Positions 9,813 to 19,561 of a stretch of DNA of 64,000 nucleotides are shown here, piece by piece. The position numbers were made by a program, and so were the translations under genes. Source of the stretch: Deltaproteobacteria bacterium (GTDB lineage Bacteria; JADJOY01); the NCBI GenBank assembly GCA_016713535.1, contig JADJOY010000028.1:108434-172433 (forward strand), written 5' to 3'. Numbering within the stretch: position 1 is the first letter of the stretch; every line of letters begins with the position of its first letter. Under the pieces are notes generated by a model. The model searched no databases. It had not been told where the DNA came from and was given only the letters and a program-made list of their open reading frames with translations.

Positions 9813-10208
9813 TCACGTGCGTGGTCGAGCGTCAGCGCCCGAACACGCGGCGGTTCCGCGGTCGCCCGAGCGCCGACTCGAGCAGCGCACGATCTCGCAG
9901 GCCCGAATCGCCGCCGTGCTCCGCGATCCGCCGGCGATGAATCGCCGGCTCGATCTCGGCGCGTGGCCGGGTCGGATCCCCGCCCACCGACCGACTCCGC
10001 CAGCTTGCCGAAGCACGTCGCGGCCCTCGCGCATGATGCGCTCGGGCTCGGCGAACTGGGACGCGACCTCCGGATCGACGTGCGTCAGCTCGATCTCGTC
10101 CTGCGTGGCAACCAGAACGAGCGTGTCGCCCTTGCCGACGTGGAGTCGCTTCAGGGCCTCCTTCGCCAGCACCACACCGGTGGAATGCCCGATCGTCGTG
10201 AGCTTCAC
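9813..10208 (-). CDS. AbrB/MazE-type antitoxin, C-terminus altered by frame loss
   Basis: A GTG start at 10208 gives a SpoVT-AbrB DNA-binding domain: LTTIGHSTGVVLAKEALKRL, then GDTLVLV and PEVASQFAEPERIMREGRDVLR. The first 67 residues match antitoxins that normally end soon after DVLRKLAE. Here the frame slips near 10005: a KLAES reading exists one base over. About 64 unrelated residues are added before a stop at 9813. The partner toxin downstream is truncated, so this is probably a decaying addiction module. The short region to 10321 is shared with the divergent ABC transporter. Confidence 0.6.
   Translation of the reverse strand: MKLTTIGHSTGVVLAKEALKRLHVGKGDTLVLVATQDEIELTHVDPEVASQFAEPERIMREGRDVLRQAGGVGRWAGIRPGHAPRSSRRFIAGGSRSTAAIRACEIVRCSSRRSGDRGTAACSGADARPRT
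9832..9975 (-). pseudogene. Truncated Doc (death-on-curing) toxin remnant
   Basis: In the minus frame ending at TGA 9832, about 45 residues match the N-terminal region of Doc/Fic-type toxins: AIHRRRIAEHGG, then SGLRDRALLESALGRPRN. The catalytic HPFxxGNKR part that should follow is absent, and there is no start codon. It lies directly downstream of the AbrB-type antitoxin, the expected toxin position. The toxin is certainly inactive if this sequence is right. Confidence 0.6.
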
Positions 10209-10320
10209 CTTGGTGATCGTGAGTCTCCCGCGGAGAGGATGACGATCGGTCGAACGGAGCGCTCGCCCACAGCCCGAGATGGTCGAGCACGACGCCGCGA
10301 TCCGCTAACCTTCGCGCCCC

Positions 10321-12110
10321 ATGGCAACTCCTCCTGTCGATCGACCCGTGGTGCGCGATCCGCGCCGGCTGCGGCCGGCGCTCGCTCCATCCTGCCCTTC
10401 GTGCGGCCCTACAAGGCGGCCGTCGCGGGAGCGTTCACGGCGCTGGTGTTCACGGCGGGCTGCACGCTCGCGATCGGCCAGGGCCTCAAGTTCATGATCG
10501 ACCGCGGGCTCGCCACCGGCTCGCCCGAGATGCTGCGCCAGAGCGTCGGCTGGTTCCTGGTCGTGGTCGTGCTCATGGCGGCCGGCACCTTCACGCGCTT
10601 CTTCCTGGTGTCGTGGCTCGGCGAGCGCGTGAGCGCCGATCTCAGGCGCGCGGTCTTCGACCACGTGGTCGAGCTCGAGCCCGCCTTCTTCGAGACCAAC
10701 TCGCCGCGCGAGATCCAGACCCGCATCACCGCCGACACCACCTTGCTCGAGACCGTGATCGGCTCGTCGGTGTCGATCGCGCTCCGGAATCTGCTCACGT
10801 TCCTGGGCGGGCTGGTGTTGCTCTTCGTGACCGATCCCGAGCTCACCGGCACGGTGCTCGCGTGCGTGCCGCTGGTGATCGCGCCGATCCTGATCTTCGG
10901 CCGGCGCGTGCGGCGGCTCTCGCGGGCGAGCCAGGACCGCGTCGCGGACGTCGGCGCCTTCGTCGGCGAGACGCTGGGCAGCATCAAGATCGTGCAGGCC
11001 CACAACCACGAGCCGCTCGACCGCGCGGCATTCGGCATGCGCGTCGAGTCGGCGTTCGCCGCAGCGGTGCGGCGCATCCGCCAGCGCGCGGTCCTCACGA
11101 CGGTGGTGATCGTGCTGGTGCTCGGCGCGGTGGGCTTCCTGATCTGGCAAGGCGGCAACGACGTGCTCGCGGGGCGTATCAGCGGCGGCGAACTGGCCGC
11201 GTTCGTGTTCTACGCGATCATGGTCGGCGGCGCGGTGGGCGCGATCAGCGAGGTCTACGGCGACCTTCAGCGCGCCGCGGGTGCCACCGAGCGGCTCACC
11301 GAGCTGCTCGCCGTCGAGCCGCGCATCGCGAGCCCCGCCGCCCCGCGCGCGCTCGCCAGGCCGGTGCGTGGCGCGCTCGCCATCCAGGACATTCGCTTTG
11401 CCTACCCGTCCCGGCCGGAATCTCCCGCGCTCGCGGACCTCAGCCTGGAGATCGCCGCGGGCGAGCGCATCGCCGTCGTCGGCCCCTCGGGCGCGGGCAA
11501 GTCGACGCTCTTCGAGCTGTTGTTGCGCTTCTACGATCCGGCGCGCGGCTCCATCCTCCTCGACGGCCTCGACCTGCGCGAGCTTGCGCTCGACGAGCTG
11601 CGGCGCCACGTCGCCCTCGTCCCACAGCAGCCCACCCTCTTCAGCACCACCGTCGCCGAGAACATCCGCTACGGCCGCCCCGACGCCACCGACGCCGAGG
11701 TGCGCGCCGCGGCCGACGCCGCGTACGCGAGCGAGTTCATCGACCGGCTTCCCGAGGGCTACGCGAGCCACCTGGGCGAAGGCGGTGTCCGCCTCTCGGG
11801 CGGGCAGCGCCAGCGCATGGCGATCGCCCGTGCGCTGCTGCGCAACCCCGAGGTGCTGCTCCTCGACGAGGCGACCAGCGCGCTCGACGCGGAAAGCGAG
11901 GCGGTCGTGCAGCGCGCCCTCGACGTGCTGATGCGCGGGCGCACCAGCATCGTCATCGCGCACCGCCTCGCGACGGTCGTGGACGCGGATCGCACCGTGG
12001 TCCTCGACCAAGGCCGACTCGTCGCGGTCGGCACCCACGCCGAGCTGCTGCGGTCGTGCGCGCTCTATGCGCGGCTCGCCGAGCTCCAGTTCAGCGACGT
12101 GGCTGCCTGA
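10321..12110 (+). CDS. MsbA-like ABC exporter, membrane domain fused to ATPase (N-terminal frameshift)
   Basis: A half-transporter of about 596 residues. An N-terminal six-helix ABC transmembrane domain runs from LPFVRPYKAAVAGAF to about residue 340, followed by an ATPase with Walker A GPSGAGKST, Q-loop VPQQPTLFS, signature LSGGQRQR, Walker B LLLDEATSALD and switch His IAHRL. The homodimer probably exports lipid or a hydrophobic compound, as lipid A or drug ABCB-type exporters do. The natural start is ATG 10321 (MATPPVDRP), but the frame breaks near 10380: one missing base between LRPA and RSILPF joins it to the main frame. Read literally, the intact frame could begin only at GTG 10401. The transporter core is undamaged. 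Confidence 0.85.
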
Positions 12111-12351
12111 CGCACGAGCGGCCACGCTCCATGTCGGCGTCCGCCGAGCGCCGGCGAGCGGCCTGGGTGCGCTCCGCGTGGCATGCGTTCTGAATGGGCC
12201 ACCCGATTTGGATCGCCCTTGCGCCGAACGGGCTGGAGGGCGGCGCTTCGTCGCCGCCGAAGCCGGGGGGACGCCGAGACCGGTCGCTACGAATCGTGAC
12301 GTTGCATATTGAGTGGGAAATGGCGGAGATCCAGCTCGAGAGGGAGAAGCC

Positions 12352-13743
12352 ATGAATCGCAGCCAGCACGCTCTTGCCCCACGCGCTCGCGCGATCGGGC
12401 GCTTCACGACCGCCGTCGTCCTCGCTCTGTTCTTCGCCGGCGCGCAGCTCCCGGCGTGCTGGTCGGTCACCGCGCTCGTGCCCCCCTACGGTTGCCCGGG
12501 CGAGCCGGTCACGATCCAGGGCTTCGGATTCGGCGCCGAGCAGGCGGAGAGCACCGTCACCTTCGGTGGCGTCGTCGCTGGCGAGGTGAGCGAGTGGACC
12601 GACACCTCGATCACGGTCCTGGTGCCGCCTGGTGTCAGTCCCGGTGCGGCGGCGGTCACCGTGAAGGGTGTCGCGGCGGCGACGCCGTTCCGCGTCATCG
12701 GCTGTCCGCTTCCGGGGATGGCGGCCGAGCGCCCCCGGATCGACGCCGACGGCGCAGGCCAAACACACATCGCGTTCGGGCAGGACTCGACGCTCCGCTA
12801 TCTCGCCGCCACCGAGGGGACCTTCGGCGAGCCCGAGGAGGTCGACGTGTTCCGCTCGGGCGGAGCCCTGGACCTCGCCGTCGGTCCCAGCGGTGAGCCC
12901 CAGATCGTCTACGACATCCCGGTCGCGCTCCCGTGGGTGTTCCCCTATACGTACGCCCGCTACATCCGGCGCGCAGCGGGCGTCTGGGGACCTCCGGCCA
13001 AGCTCTGTGGACGCGCGTCCGCCTTCGATCCCGTCACCTGCCAGCTCGATCGGGTGGCCGTCGGCCCCGACGACGTGCCGTCACTCGCCTGGCTCACCTA
13101 CGACGTCCGCTACACCTCCCGCTGGGTCGATCGGGTGGAGCTCGACGGCGGCACCTGGGTCTCCGACGAGATCGCACGAGGCGATTTCTTCGATTCGATC
13201 GCGAGCGTCGACGCGATCACCGACTCGTCGAACCGGGTCTGGCTCGCTCAGGTGCGGCCGTGGCTGTCCGGCTCGCCGCCCTACCCGTCCGGGACCCGCG
13301 TCACCCTCGGCAACCCACCCACGGCGCAGGTCGTGGAGACGACATCCGCCAGCTCGAGCACCTTCAGTCGTCCGGCGCTCGCCGAAGGGACCCATGCGAT
13401 CCACCTCTTGTGGCGCCGGGGGAGCGAGATCCGCGCCAGCCGGGCGGACCGCGCGACTGGACTGATCGCGGCCACCGAGGTCGTCACCACCCTGCCCGAC
13501 GGCGAGAAGCCACAACCGATCGTCACCGCCGATCCAGACGGCGGCGATGCCGCCCTGATCTTGTGGCTCCAGGCGGGCAAGGTCATGGGCGCATCCTTCG
13601 AGAGCGAGAGCGGCTCGTGGAGTGCGCCGTTCGTGGTGGCGTCGAATGCGGCGTCGACCCCGGACGCCACCACGCGCCGCGGGCGCACCGAGGTGGTGTG
13701 GCTCGGCGCGGCGAGCGACCTCCGCTACGCGACGCTCCCCTGA
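12352..13743 (+). CDS. Secreted IPT/TIG-domain protein
   Basis: Start ATG 12352 is preceded by GAGGGAGAAG, better than the in-frame start 39 bases earlier. The product of about 463 residues has an N-terminal signal (hydrophobic stretch about residues 18-34). A TIG domain follows: VTALVPPYGCPGEPVTIQGFGFG, then TVTFGGVVAGEVSEWTDTSITVLVPPG. The remainder is made of short beta-rich repeats of the type THIAFGQDSTLRY and PQIVYDI, as in surface propeller or sialidase-like proteins. There is no catalytic motif. It probably sits at the cell surface with a binding or structural role; the function is unknown. Confidence 0.75.
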   Translation: MNRSQHALAPRARAIGRFTTAVVLALFFAGAQLPACWSVTALVPPYGCPGEPVTIQGFGFGAEQAESTVTFGGVVAGEVSEWTDTSITVLVPPGVSPGAAAVTVKGVAAATPFRVIGCPLPGMAAERPRIDADGAGQTHIAFGQDSTLRYLAATEGTFGEPEEVDVFRSGGALDLAVGPSGEPQIVYDIPVALPWVFPYTYARYIRRAAGVWGPPAKLCGRASAFDPVTCQLDRVAVGPDDVPSLAWLTYDVRYTSRWVDRVELDGGTWVSDEIARGDFFDSIASVDAITDSSNRVWLAQVRPWLSGSPPYPSGTRVTLGNPPTAQVVETTSASSSTFSRPALAEGTHAIHLLWRRGSEIRASRADRATGLIAATEVVTTLPDGEKPQPIVTADPDGGDAALILWLQAGKVMGASFESESGSWSAPFVVASNAASTPDATTRRGRTEVVWLGAASDLRYATLP

Positions 13744-13754
13744 TCGCGGTCGCC

Positions 13755-13889
13755 GTGAACGCGGTGATCTACCTCGCGGCGGTGGTGCTCGCGGCGCCGT
13801 GTGTCTTGCTGGCGGCGTGGGTTCGCACCGTCGCCCGCGGCGCCGACCGGCCGCACGCCCGGACCGGCGTCGAGTCCCGGGCGCGCTGA
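13755..13889 (+). CDS. Possible small single-pass membrane peptide
   Basis: A 44-codon frame from GTG 13755 encodes one hydrophobic helix ([21 protein letters not shown]) followed by a basic tail. It starts 12 bases after the stop of the TIG protein. There is no clear ribosome site, so it may be chance. Confidence 0.25.
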   Translation: MNAVIYLAAVVLAAPCVLLAAWVRTVARGADRPHARTGVESRAR

Positions 13890-13991
13890 GCGGCCGCCGT
13901 CCCGCGCCACCTGGCGCGCGCCGTCCCGCGGCCCCCGAAACGCTTCCCACCCCATACTCTCCTCGCGCATGTCGCGCTATGACTCTGGGTC

Positions 13992-15728
13992 ATGCACGGC
14001 GGCGACCTCATCGGCGATCTCCTGTCACGGCGCGGCGTTCCCGCGATCTTCACCCTCTGCGGTGGGCACATCTCGCCCATCCTCGTCGGCGCGAAGAAGC
14101 GCGGCATCCGCGTCGTCGACATGCGCGAGGAGGTCAACGCGGTGTTCGCGGCGGACGCGTGCGCGCGGCTCACGGGCAACGTGGGAGTCGCCGCCGTCAC
14201 CGCAGGACCCGGCGTGACCAACACCATCACCGCGATCAAGAACGCGCAGATGGCCGAGTCGCCTGTGCTGCTCCTGGGCGGCGCGACCGCGACGGTGCTG
14301 CGCGGGCGCGGCTCGCTCCAGGACATCGACCAGATCTCGATCCTCTCGCCCATCACCAAGTGGGCCACGCGCGTCTCCACGATCAAGAGCCTCGTCCCGA
14401 CCGTGGAGCGCGCGATGGACCTCGCGCTCTCGGGCGTACCCGGGCCGGTCTTCGTCGAAGTGCCGATCGACCTCCTCTACCCGGAGGAGATCGTCCGCAA
14501 GTGGACGATGGAAGAAGCGAAGATGAAGGGGCCGATCGGCGACGCGCTCCGGCTCTACCTGCGCGGCCACCTCTACCGTCAGTTCAACCAGCCGCACGTG
14601 CCGGTGCCGTCGCCCGAGCTTCCGGCGCTCGTCGACCTCACCGTCCCCGGCGACCCACGCGGCAAGCTCAAGGGCGTGGCGGACGCGCTCGGCAAGTCGC
14701 AGCGCCCGGTGCTGGTGATCGGCAGCCAGACGCTGGTCAACCAGCGCGATCCCGAGCGGATCGCGAACGCGGTCCGGGCGCTCGGCATCCCGACGTATCT
14801 CGGCGGCATGGGACGCGGGCTGCTCGGCCGCACCAGCGACATCCAGTTCCGCCACGAGCGCGGCAAGGCGCTGCGCGAGGCGGACCTGGTCATCGTCGCC
14901 GGCTTCCCGTTCGACTTCCGCCTCAAGTACGGCCAGGCGATCCCCAAGAGCGCCAAGCTCGTCGCCGCCAACCTGAGCGCCGGCACGCTGCGGAAGAACC
15001 GCATCCCGGACGTGGCGCTGCGGATGCACCCGGGCGAGATGCTGGTCGAGCTCGCGAAGCTCTCGCCGCGCTCGCCCGACCGCAGCGCCTGGTTCGAGAC
15101 CCTGACGGAGCGCGAGGCGAAGCGCGACGCCGAGATCGCCAAGGGCGACGCCAGCGCCGAGGGCCGCGTGGGCCCGCTCAAGTTCTTCCTCGAGCTCGAA
15201 AAGAAGCTCGCCGACGACGCGATCCTCGTGGCGGACGGTGGCGACTTCGTCGGCACCGGCTCGTACGTGCTGCGCCCGCGCGGCCCCCTCGCGTGGCTCG
15301 ATCCGGGCGTGTACGGGACGCTCGGCGTGGGCGGCGGCTTCGCCACCGGCGCCGCGGTGTGCCGGCCGAATGCCGAGGTGTGGATCCTGTGGGGCGACGG
15401 TTCGTCGGCCTACAGCCTCGCCGAGTTCGACACCTTCGTGCGCCACGGGCTCGCCCCCATCGCGGTGATCGGCAACGACGCGGCGTGGATGCAGATCGCC
15501 CGCGACCAGGTCGACCTGCTCGGCGACGATGTCGGCACGGTGCTGCGCGACACCCCCTACCACGATGTCGCCAAGGGCTACGGCGGCGTGGGGCTGGTGA
15601 TCGACGACGAGGCGAAGATCGGCGAGGTCCTCGACAAGGCGAAGAGCATCGCCAGGAAGGGCCGCCCGGTGTGCGTGAACGTGCTGCTCGCCAAGAGCGA
15701 CTTCCGCAAGGGCTCGATCTCGGTGTGA
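13992..15728 (+). CDS. ThDP-dependent enzyme, ILVBL/HACL2-like (acetolactate synthase family)
   Basis: A 578-residue thiamine-diphosphate enzyme with the usual PYR, middle and PP domains. The cofactor-activating Glu lies in [14 protein letters not shown] (about residue 47). The PP domain carries WGDGSSAYS with the downstream GNDAAW, the ThDP/Mg motif. From memory, [38 protein letters not shown] and [15 protein letters not shown] match human ILVBL (2-hydroxyacyl-CoA lyase 2) more closely than bacterial IlvB. It is therefore probably a 2-hydroxyacyl-CoA lyase acting in alpha-oxidation-type fatty acid breakdown; an acetolactate synthase role is less likely, and no IlvH-type small subunit is adjacent. 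The gene is intact. Confidence 0.85.
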   Translation: MHGGDLIGDLLSRRGVPAIFTLCGGHISPILVGAKKRGIRVVDMREEVNAVFAADACARLTGNVGVAAVTAGPGVTNTITAIKNAQMAESPVLLLGGATATVLRGRGSLQDIDQISILSPITKWATRVSTIKSLVPTVERAMDLALSGVPGPVFVEVPIDLLYPEEIVRKWTMEEAKMKGPIGDALRLYLRGHLYRQFNQPHVPVPSPELPALVDLTVPGDPRGKLKGVADALGKSQRPVLVIGSQTLVNQRDPERIANAVRALGIPTYLGGMGRGLLGRTSDIQFRHERGKALREADLVIVAGFPFDFRLKYGQAIPKSAKLVAANLSAGTLRKNRIPDVALRMHPGEMLVELAKLSPRSPDRSAWFETLTEREAKRDAEIAKGDASAEGRVGPLKFFLELEKKLADDAILVADGGDFVGTGSYVLRPRGPLAWLDPGVYGTLGVGGGFATGAAVCRPNAEVWILWGDGSSAYSLAEFDTFVRHGLAPIAVIGNDAAWMQIARDQVDLLGDDVGTVLRDTPYHDVAKGYGGVGLVIDDEAKIGEVLDKAKSIARKGRPVCVNVLLAKSDFRKGSISV

Positions 15729-15734
15729 CGCGGC

Positions 15735-15755
15735 GGGCGGGCGCAGGGCCCGCCC
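15735..15755. repeat. REP-like GC palindrome, copy A
   Basis: GGGCGGGC / GCCCGCCC with a 5-base loop, 7 bases after the ThDP gene stop, followed by CCTACGA. Same core as the hairpin at 7611. Confidence 0.6.
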
Positions 15756-15911
15756 CTACGATACCCGCGACGTGACGGGCGGCCTCGGCGCCGGCCACCA
15801 CCGCCTCCGCCTCCGCGCCGTGACGTGGCGGCCGGCACGGCGCCCACCGCCACCGTGGCGTGGTGGCCGGCACGGGCGCCCGGCCCCCACCGTCACCCTG
15901 ACGTGACTCGG

Positions 15912-15934
15912 CGGGCGGGTGCACGGCCCGCCCG
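15912..15934. repeat. REP-like GC palindrome, copy B
   Basis: CGGGCGGG / CCCGCCCG with a 7-base loop. It and copy A share the arrangement palindrome-TACG, then GCGACGTG within 25 bases, so a longer unit of about 45 bases has been repeated. Confidence 0.6.
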
Positions 15935-15999
15935 TACGGCCATCGCGACGTGGGATGCCGCGGGTTTCGAAACGCCGCTCACGGCCGGTTCGGTTCGTA

Positions 16000-16022
16000 G
16001 GGGCGGGGCCTGTCCCCGCCCC
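16000..16022. repeat. REP-like GC palindrome, copy C (inverted)
   Basis: GGGGCGGGG / CCCCGCCCC with a 5-base loop. It lies in the opposite orientation to copies A and B, as shown by the flanking TCGTAG, the reverse complement of the CTACGA next to copy A. The 300-base stretch 15729-16031 otherwise holds no gene. Confidence 0.6.
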
Positions 16023-16031
16023 CCTCGAGCG

Positions 16032-16403
16032 CTACTTCCCCGCCAGCCACCCCTTCACGAGCTTCTTGGGCGCCACGGCGCGGAAGCTCTCCTCGATCCA
16101 CTCCTCGAGGAGGGCGATCGGTACGCTCTCGCGGGGCGCGAAGCGCGCACTCACCCAGCCGCTCTTACCGAGCCCGTAGCCGGTCGGCGACGCGAACGGC
16201 AGGTGCAGCGCCGCGCCACCCGACTCGGGGAGCTTCGCCGAGAGCGAGAGCCCGCCGTCGTCGCTCGACAGGAACACGATCACCTTGCCGCGCACCTTGA
16301 TGGCGGCGTGTCCCCACGGGTTGTCCTCGTGGGTCTCGGGCAGACCGAGGGCGAAGAGACGCAGCCGCTCCCCGTCCGGCGTGAGGGGTGGATTCGCGGG
16401 CAT
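16032..16403 (-). CDS. MmcQ/YjbR family protein
   Basis: 123 residues of the YjbR/CyaY-like fold. [28 protein letters not shown] at the N-terminus, and [11 protein letters not shown] then [18 protein letters not shown] at the C-terminus, are the usual YjbR pattern. The family is described as DNA-binding-like but has no established biochemical role. It is complete, on the same strand as ilvD 28 bases upstream, and could be co-transcribed with it. Confidence 0.8.
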   Translation of the reverse strand: MPANPPLTPDGERLRLFALGLPETHEDNPWGHAAIKVRGKVIVFLSSDDGGLSLSAKLPESGGAALHLPFASPTGYGLGKSGWVSARFAPRESVPIALLEEWIEESFRAVAPKKLVKGWLAGK

Positions 16404-16431
16404 CCGGGCTCGACCTGATTCGCCTTCGGGC

Positions 16432-18111
16432 TCAGAGCTCCGTCTTCATCACCGCGCCGGCCGACGCGTTGGAGACGAGCAGCGCGTAGCGCCTGAGCCA
16501 CGAAGAGCTCACCGCCTTCTTGACCGGCGCCCACGCGGCGCGGCGCTTCGCGAGCTCCTCTTCGGTGACCCCGAGCACGAGCGTGCGCTCGTCCACGTCG
16601 AGCGTGATCGTGTCGCCGTCCTTCACCAGTGCGATGGTTCCGCCCTCGGCCGCCTCCGGCGACACGTGACCGATGCAGGCGCCGCGGGTGGCGCCAGAGA
16701 AGCGCCCGTCGGTGACCAGGCCGACCGACTCGCCGAGCCCCATGCCCATGATCATGGACGTGGGCGCCAGCATCTCGACCATCCCGGGTCCGCCCTTCGG
16801 CCCCTCGTAGCGGATCACCACCACGTGGCCGGGCTTCACCCGACCACCCTTGATGCCCTCGAGCGCCGCGTCCTGGGAGTCGAAACAGACCGCCTGGCCG
16901 CTGAAGCGGCGCATTGACGCCTGGATGCCGGCGGTCTTCACCACCGCGCCCTCGGTGGCCAGGTTGCCGAACAGCACCGCGAGCCCGCCGACCGGCGAGT
17001 ACGGCGCCTCGAGCGTTCGGATGATGGCGCGGTCCTTCACCTCGGCGCCCGCGATGCGCTCGCCGACGGTCTCGCCCGTGACCGTGAGTGCCCCCGTGCG
17101 CACCAGATCGTCGCGTCGCGCCACTTCCTTCAGGACGGCCGGCACTCCACCGGCGGTGTGCACGTCCTCGATGTGCACGGTGGAGAGCGACGGCGCGATC
17201 TTTGCCACGTGGGCGACCCGCCGCGAGAGCGCCTGAAGATCGCGCAGCCCGTAGTCCACGCTGGCTTCGCGGGCGATCGCGAGCATGTGCAGCACGGTGT
17301 TGGAGGATCCGCCCATCGCGAGGTCGACCACCATCGCGTTGTGGATGGCGTCGGCCGTGACGATGTTGCGCATACGGAAGCGCTCGTCGCCCGCGATCTC
17401 CACGGCACGGCGCGCGGCGCTCCTGAGAAGCGCCTCGCGTTCGGGAGTGAGTGCCAGCACGGTGCCGTTACCCGGCAGCGCGATGCCCATCGCCTCGCAC
17501 AGCACGTTCATCGAGTTCGCGGTGAACATGCCCGAGCACGAGCCGCCCGACGGGCAGGCGTTGCACTCGATCTCCTCGAGCTCCGCGTCGCTGATCTGGC
17601 CGAGCGCGCGCTTGCCGACCGCCTCGAACGCGGTGTTGAGGTCGATCGCGGTGCCGTCCTTGAGGTGGCCGGCGCGCATCGGCCCGCCCGAGCAGAAGAC
17701 CGTGGGCACGTCGACGCGCAGTGCGCCCATCACCATCCCCGGCACGATCTTGTCGCAGTTGGGGATGCACAAGAGCGCGTCGAGCCGGTGCGCGTTCATC
17801 ATCGTCTCGATGGAATCGGCGATGAGCTCGCGCGACGGCAAGCTGTAGTGCATGCCCTCGTGGCCCATGGCGATGCCGTCGTCCACACCGATGGTGTTGA
17901 ACTCGAACGGCACGCCGCCGGCCTTGCGGATCTCGTCCTTCGCGATCCGCCCGTACTCCTGCAGGTAGAAGTGGCCGGGGATGATGTCGACGTGGCTGTT
18001 GGCGACGCCGATGAACGGCTTGTGGAAGTCCGCGTCGGTGAGGCCGGTGGCGCGCAGCAAGCTGCGGTGCGGGGCTCGCTCGAAACCCTTCTTGATGATG
18101 TCGCTTCGCAT
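16432..18111 (-). CDS. ilvD: Dihydroxy-acid dehydratase
   Basis: 559 residues. It dehydrates 2,3-dihydroxy-isovalerate and -methylvalerate to the 2-keto acids of valine and isoleucine synthesis, using an Fe-S cluster. Visible motifs are [19 protein letters not shown] at the start, [31 protein letters not shown] and the cluster segment [20 protein letters not shown], plus [20 protein letters not shown] near the C-terminus. I chose ATG 18111 because homologues begin there; the open frame extends 55 codons further upstream without family sequence. No other ilv gene is adjacent. Confidence 0.95.
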   Translation of the reverse strand: MRSDIIKKGFERAPHRSLLRATGLTDADFHKPFIGVANSHVDIIPGHFYLQEYGRIAKDEIRKAGGVPFEFNTIGVDDGIAMGHEGMHYSLPSRELIADSIETMMNAHRLDALLCIPNCDKIVPGMVMGALRVDVPTVFCSGGPMRAGHLKDGTAIDLNTAFEAVGKRALGQISDAELEEIECNACPSGGSCSGMFTANSMNVLCEAMGIALPGNGTVLALTPEREALLRSAARRAVEIAGDERFRMRNIVTADAIHNAMVVDLAMGGSSNTVLHMLAIAREASVDYGLRDLQALSRRVAHVAKIAPSLSTVHIEDVHTAGGVPAVLKEVARRDDLVRTGALTVTGETVGERIAGAEVKDRAIIRTLEAPYSPVGGLAVLFGNLATEGAVVKTAGIQASMRRFSGQAVCFDSQDAALEGIKGGRVKPGHVVVIRYEGPKGGPGMVEMLAPTSMIMGMGLGESVGLVTDGRFSGATRGACIGHVSPEAAEGGTIALVKDGDTITLDVDERTLVLGVTEEELAKRRAAWAPVKKAVSSSWLRRYALLVSNASAGAVMKTEL

Positions 18112-18222
18112 GCCGTGACTATAGCTTCGAGCGCGGTCGATCACGCCTGGCGGCGCGGTTGATCGCGCGTCCGGGTCGGCCCATAGTCGTCGCGCCGCCA
18201 CCCCACCCGACGAGGACATCGA

Positions 18223-19527
18223 ATGCCCGCCCAGCACCCGCTCCGCGAAGCCGCGCCGACCGGCGAGCCCGGCCAACCCCCGCGACCCGCTCGGATGCTC
18301 TCGACCCGGATTGCGCGACTCGAGTGGCTACCGCCCGCCCTCGCGCGGCGGATCTTCGGGGCACCGCTCGCGCCGACCGCCGCCGAGTGGCGCGCGATCG
18401 AGGCTGCGCTGTGGCGCGGCGATCCCCCGATGGACGAGCTTGTCGCGTGGATGTTCGAGGATCGGCCGCGGGAGCGGAAGGCGAAGTTCGAGCGCGCACT
18501 CACCGGCGGCATCGAGTCGCTGCACGCCGCGCCCGAGCCGCTGCGCGCGTTCTTCGCGCTCGTCGATCGCGACCCGCCGTGGCTCGACCGCGAGCGGCTG
18601 CCGGCGGGGATCCGCGCCAGCCGGCTGGCGGGCGACGCCGGGTTCTACGTGCTCAGGGACCTCGCGCTGATGGGCGGCTATTCGTACTTCAACAGCATGA
18701 ACCACACACTCGCTCTCGCCGGCGCCCTGACGAAGGACACCGCGCTCCGGATCGGCGAGACCGGCAAGTGGCTGACCGACGTCACCGAGGACGGCGGCCT
18801 CGAGCGCTTCGGGCCAGGGTTCGTCAGCACGCTACGGGTGCGGCTCATCCACGCCCTGATCCGGCGCGCCGTGGCGCGCCGTCCCGAGTGGGACGCCGAG
18901 CGCTGGGGCGTCCCGATCAATCAGGTCGACATGCTCGCGACCTACCTCGCCTTCGGCCCGGTGTCGCTGCTCGGCGTGCGTCTCTTCGGAGTGCCGGTGG
19001 GCCGCGCGGACGCTGGCGCGGCGATGCACCTGTGGCGGTACGCGGGCCACCTCTCGGGCGTCGACGAGTCGTTCCTTGCTCGAACCGAGGGCGACGGACT
19101 TCGCAAGCTCTATCACACGTTCCTCACCCATCGCTGGCCCGACGACACCGCTCGCCGCCTCGGCACGGCGCTGCGCGACGAGCCGCTCCGCCGTTACGTC
19201 CCAGGGCACGAGGAGCGGCCGCGGCTCGCCGCGCTGCGACGACGGTTCGCGTACCACCAGGACCTGAGCAACACCTCGCTGATCCTGGGACCGTTGCGGC
19301 GCCGCCAGCTCGGTCTGCCGATCCTGACCCTTCCCTGGTATCCGATGCTCAGCTCGCCGATCCGGTTCGCCACGGTCTCCTACCACCGGCTCCGCGGCGG
19401 CGCGGTCCTCGAGGGCTACCTGGCGCGCAGCCGCACTCGCCAGCGCGCCCTCCTCGACAGCTACTTCGCGAACCGCGAGCACGACCTGCTCCGCCCCGGC
19501 GCCGACCACCCCGCGCACGTGGGGTGA
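18223..19527 (+). CDS. MpaB/DUF2236-family oxygenase
   Basis: 434 residues of the oxygenase-MpaB family (DUF2236), which includes rubber oxygenase/Lcp-like haem-b proteins and fungal MpaB. Recognisable parts are the N-terminal [25 protein letters not shown], the [20 protein letters not shown] region, [12 protein letters not shown] with [11 protein letters not shown] (possible haem-contacting basic residues), and [15 protein letters not shown]. No signal peptide is evident, so it is probably cytoplasmic. The substrate is unknown; relatives cleave prenyl-type double bonds. It ends 34 bases before the convergent arsM. Confidence 0.8.
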   Translation: MPAQHPLREAAPTGEPGQPPRPARMLSTRIARLEWLPPALARRIFGAPLAPTAAEWRAIEAALWRGDPPMDELVAWMFEDRPRERKAKFERALTGGIESLHAAPEPLRAFFALVDRDPPWLDRERLPAGIRASRLAGDAGFYVLRDLALMGGYSYFNSMNHTLALAGALTKDTALRIGETGKWLTDVTEDGGLERFGPGFVSTLRVRLIHALIRRAVARRPEWDAERWGVPINQVDMLATYLAFGPVSLLGVRLFGVPVGRADAGAAMHLWRYAGHLSGVDESFLARTEGDGLRKLYHTFLTHRWPDDTARRLGTALRDEPLRRYVPGHEERPRLAALRRRFAYHQDLSNTSLILGPLRRRQLGLPILTLPWYPMLSSPIRFATVSYHRLRGGAVLEGYLARSRTRQRALLDSYFANREHDLLRPGADHPAHVG

Positions 19528-19530
19528 GCT

Positions 19531-19556
19531 CGGCGCGGGGCGGGAGATCCGCGCCG
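19531..19556. terminator. Hairpin between convergent mpaB-like gene and arsM
   Basis: Inverted repeat CGGCGCGG / CCGCGCCG with a 10-base loop fills the 34-base gap between convergent genes. It is suitably placed for a bidirectional terminator, although no T-tract is present. Confidence 0.45.
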
Positions 19557-19561
19557 CCCGC

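Noticed and set aside
10305-12470. 721-codon minus frame over the ABC exporter
   Set aside because: Antisense shadow; the plus strand carries all ABC motifs.
15729-16031. CRISPR array
   Set aside because: The repeats here are palindromes without regular spacing or spacers; only three copies and one is inverted.
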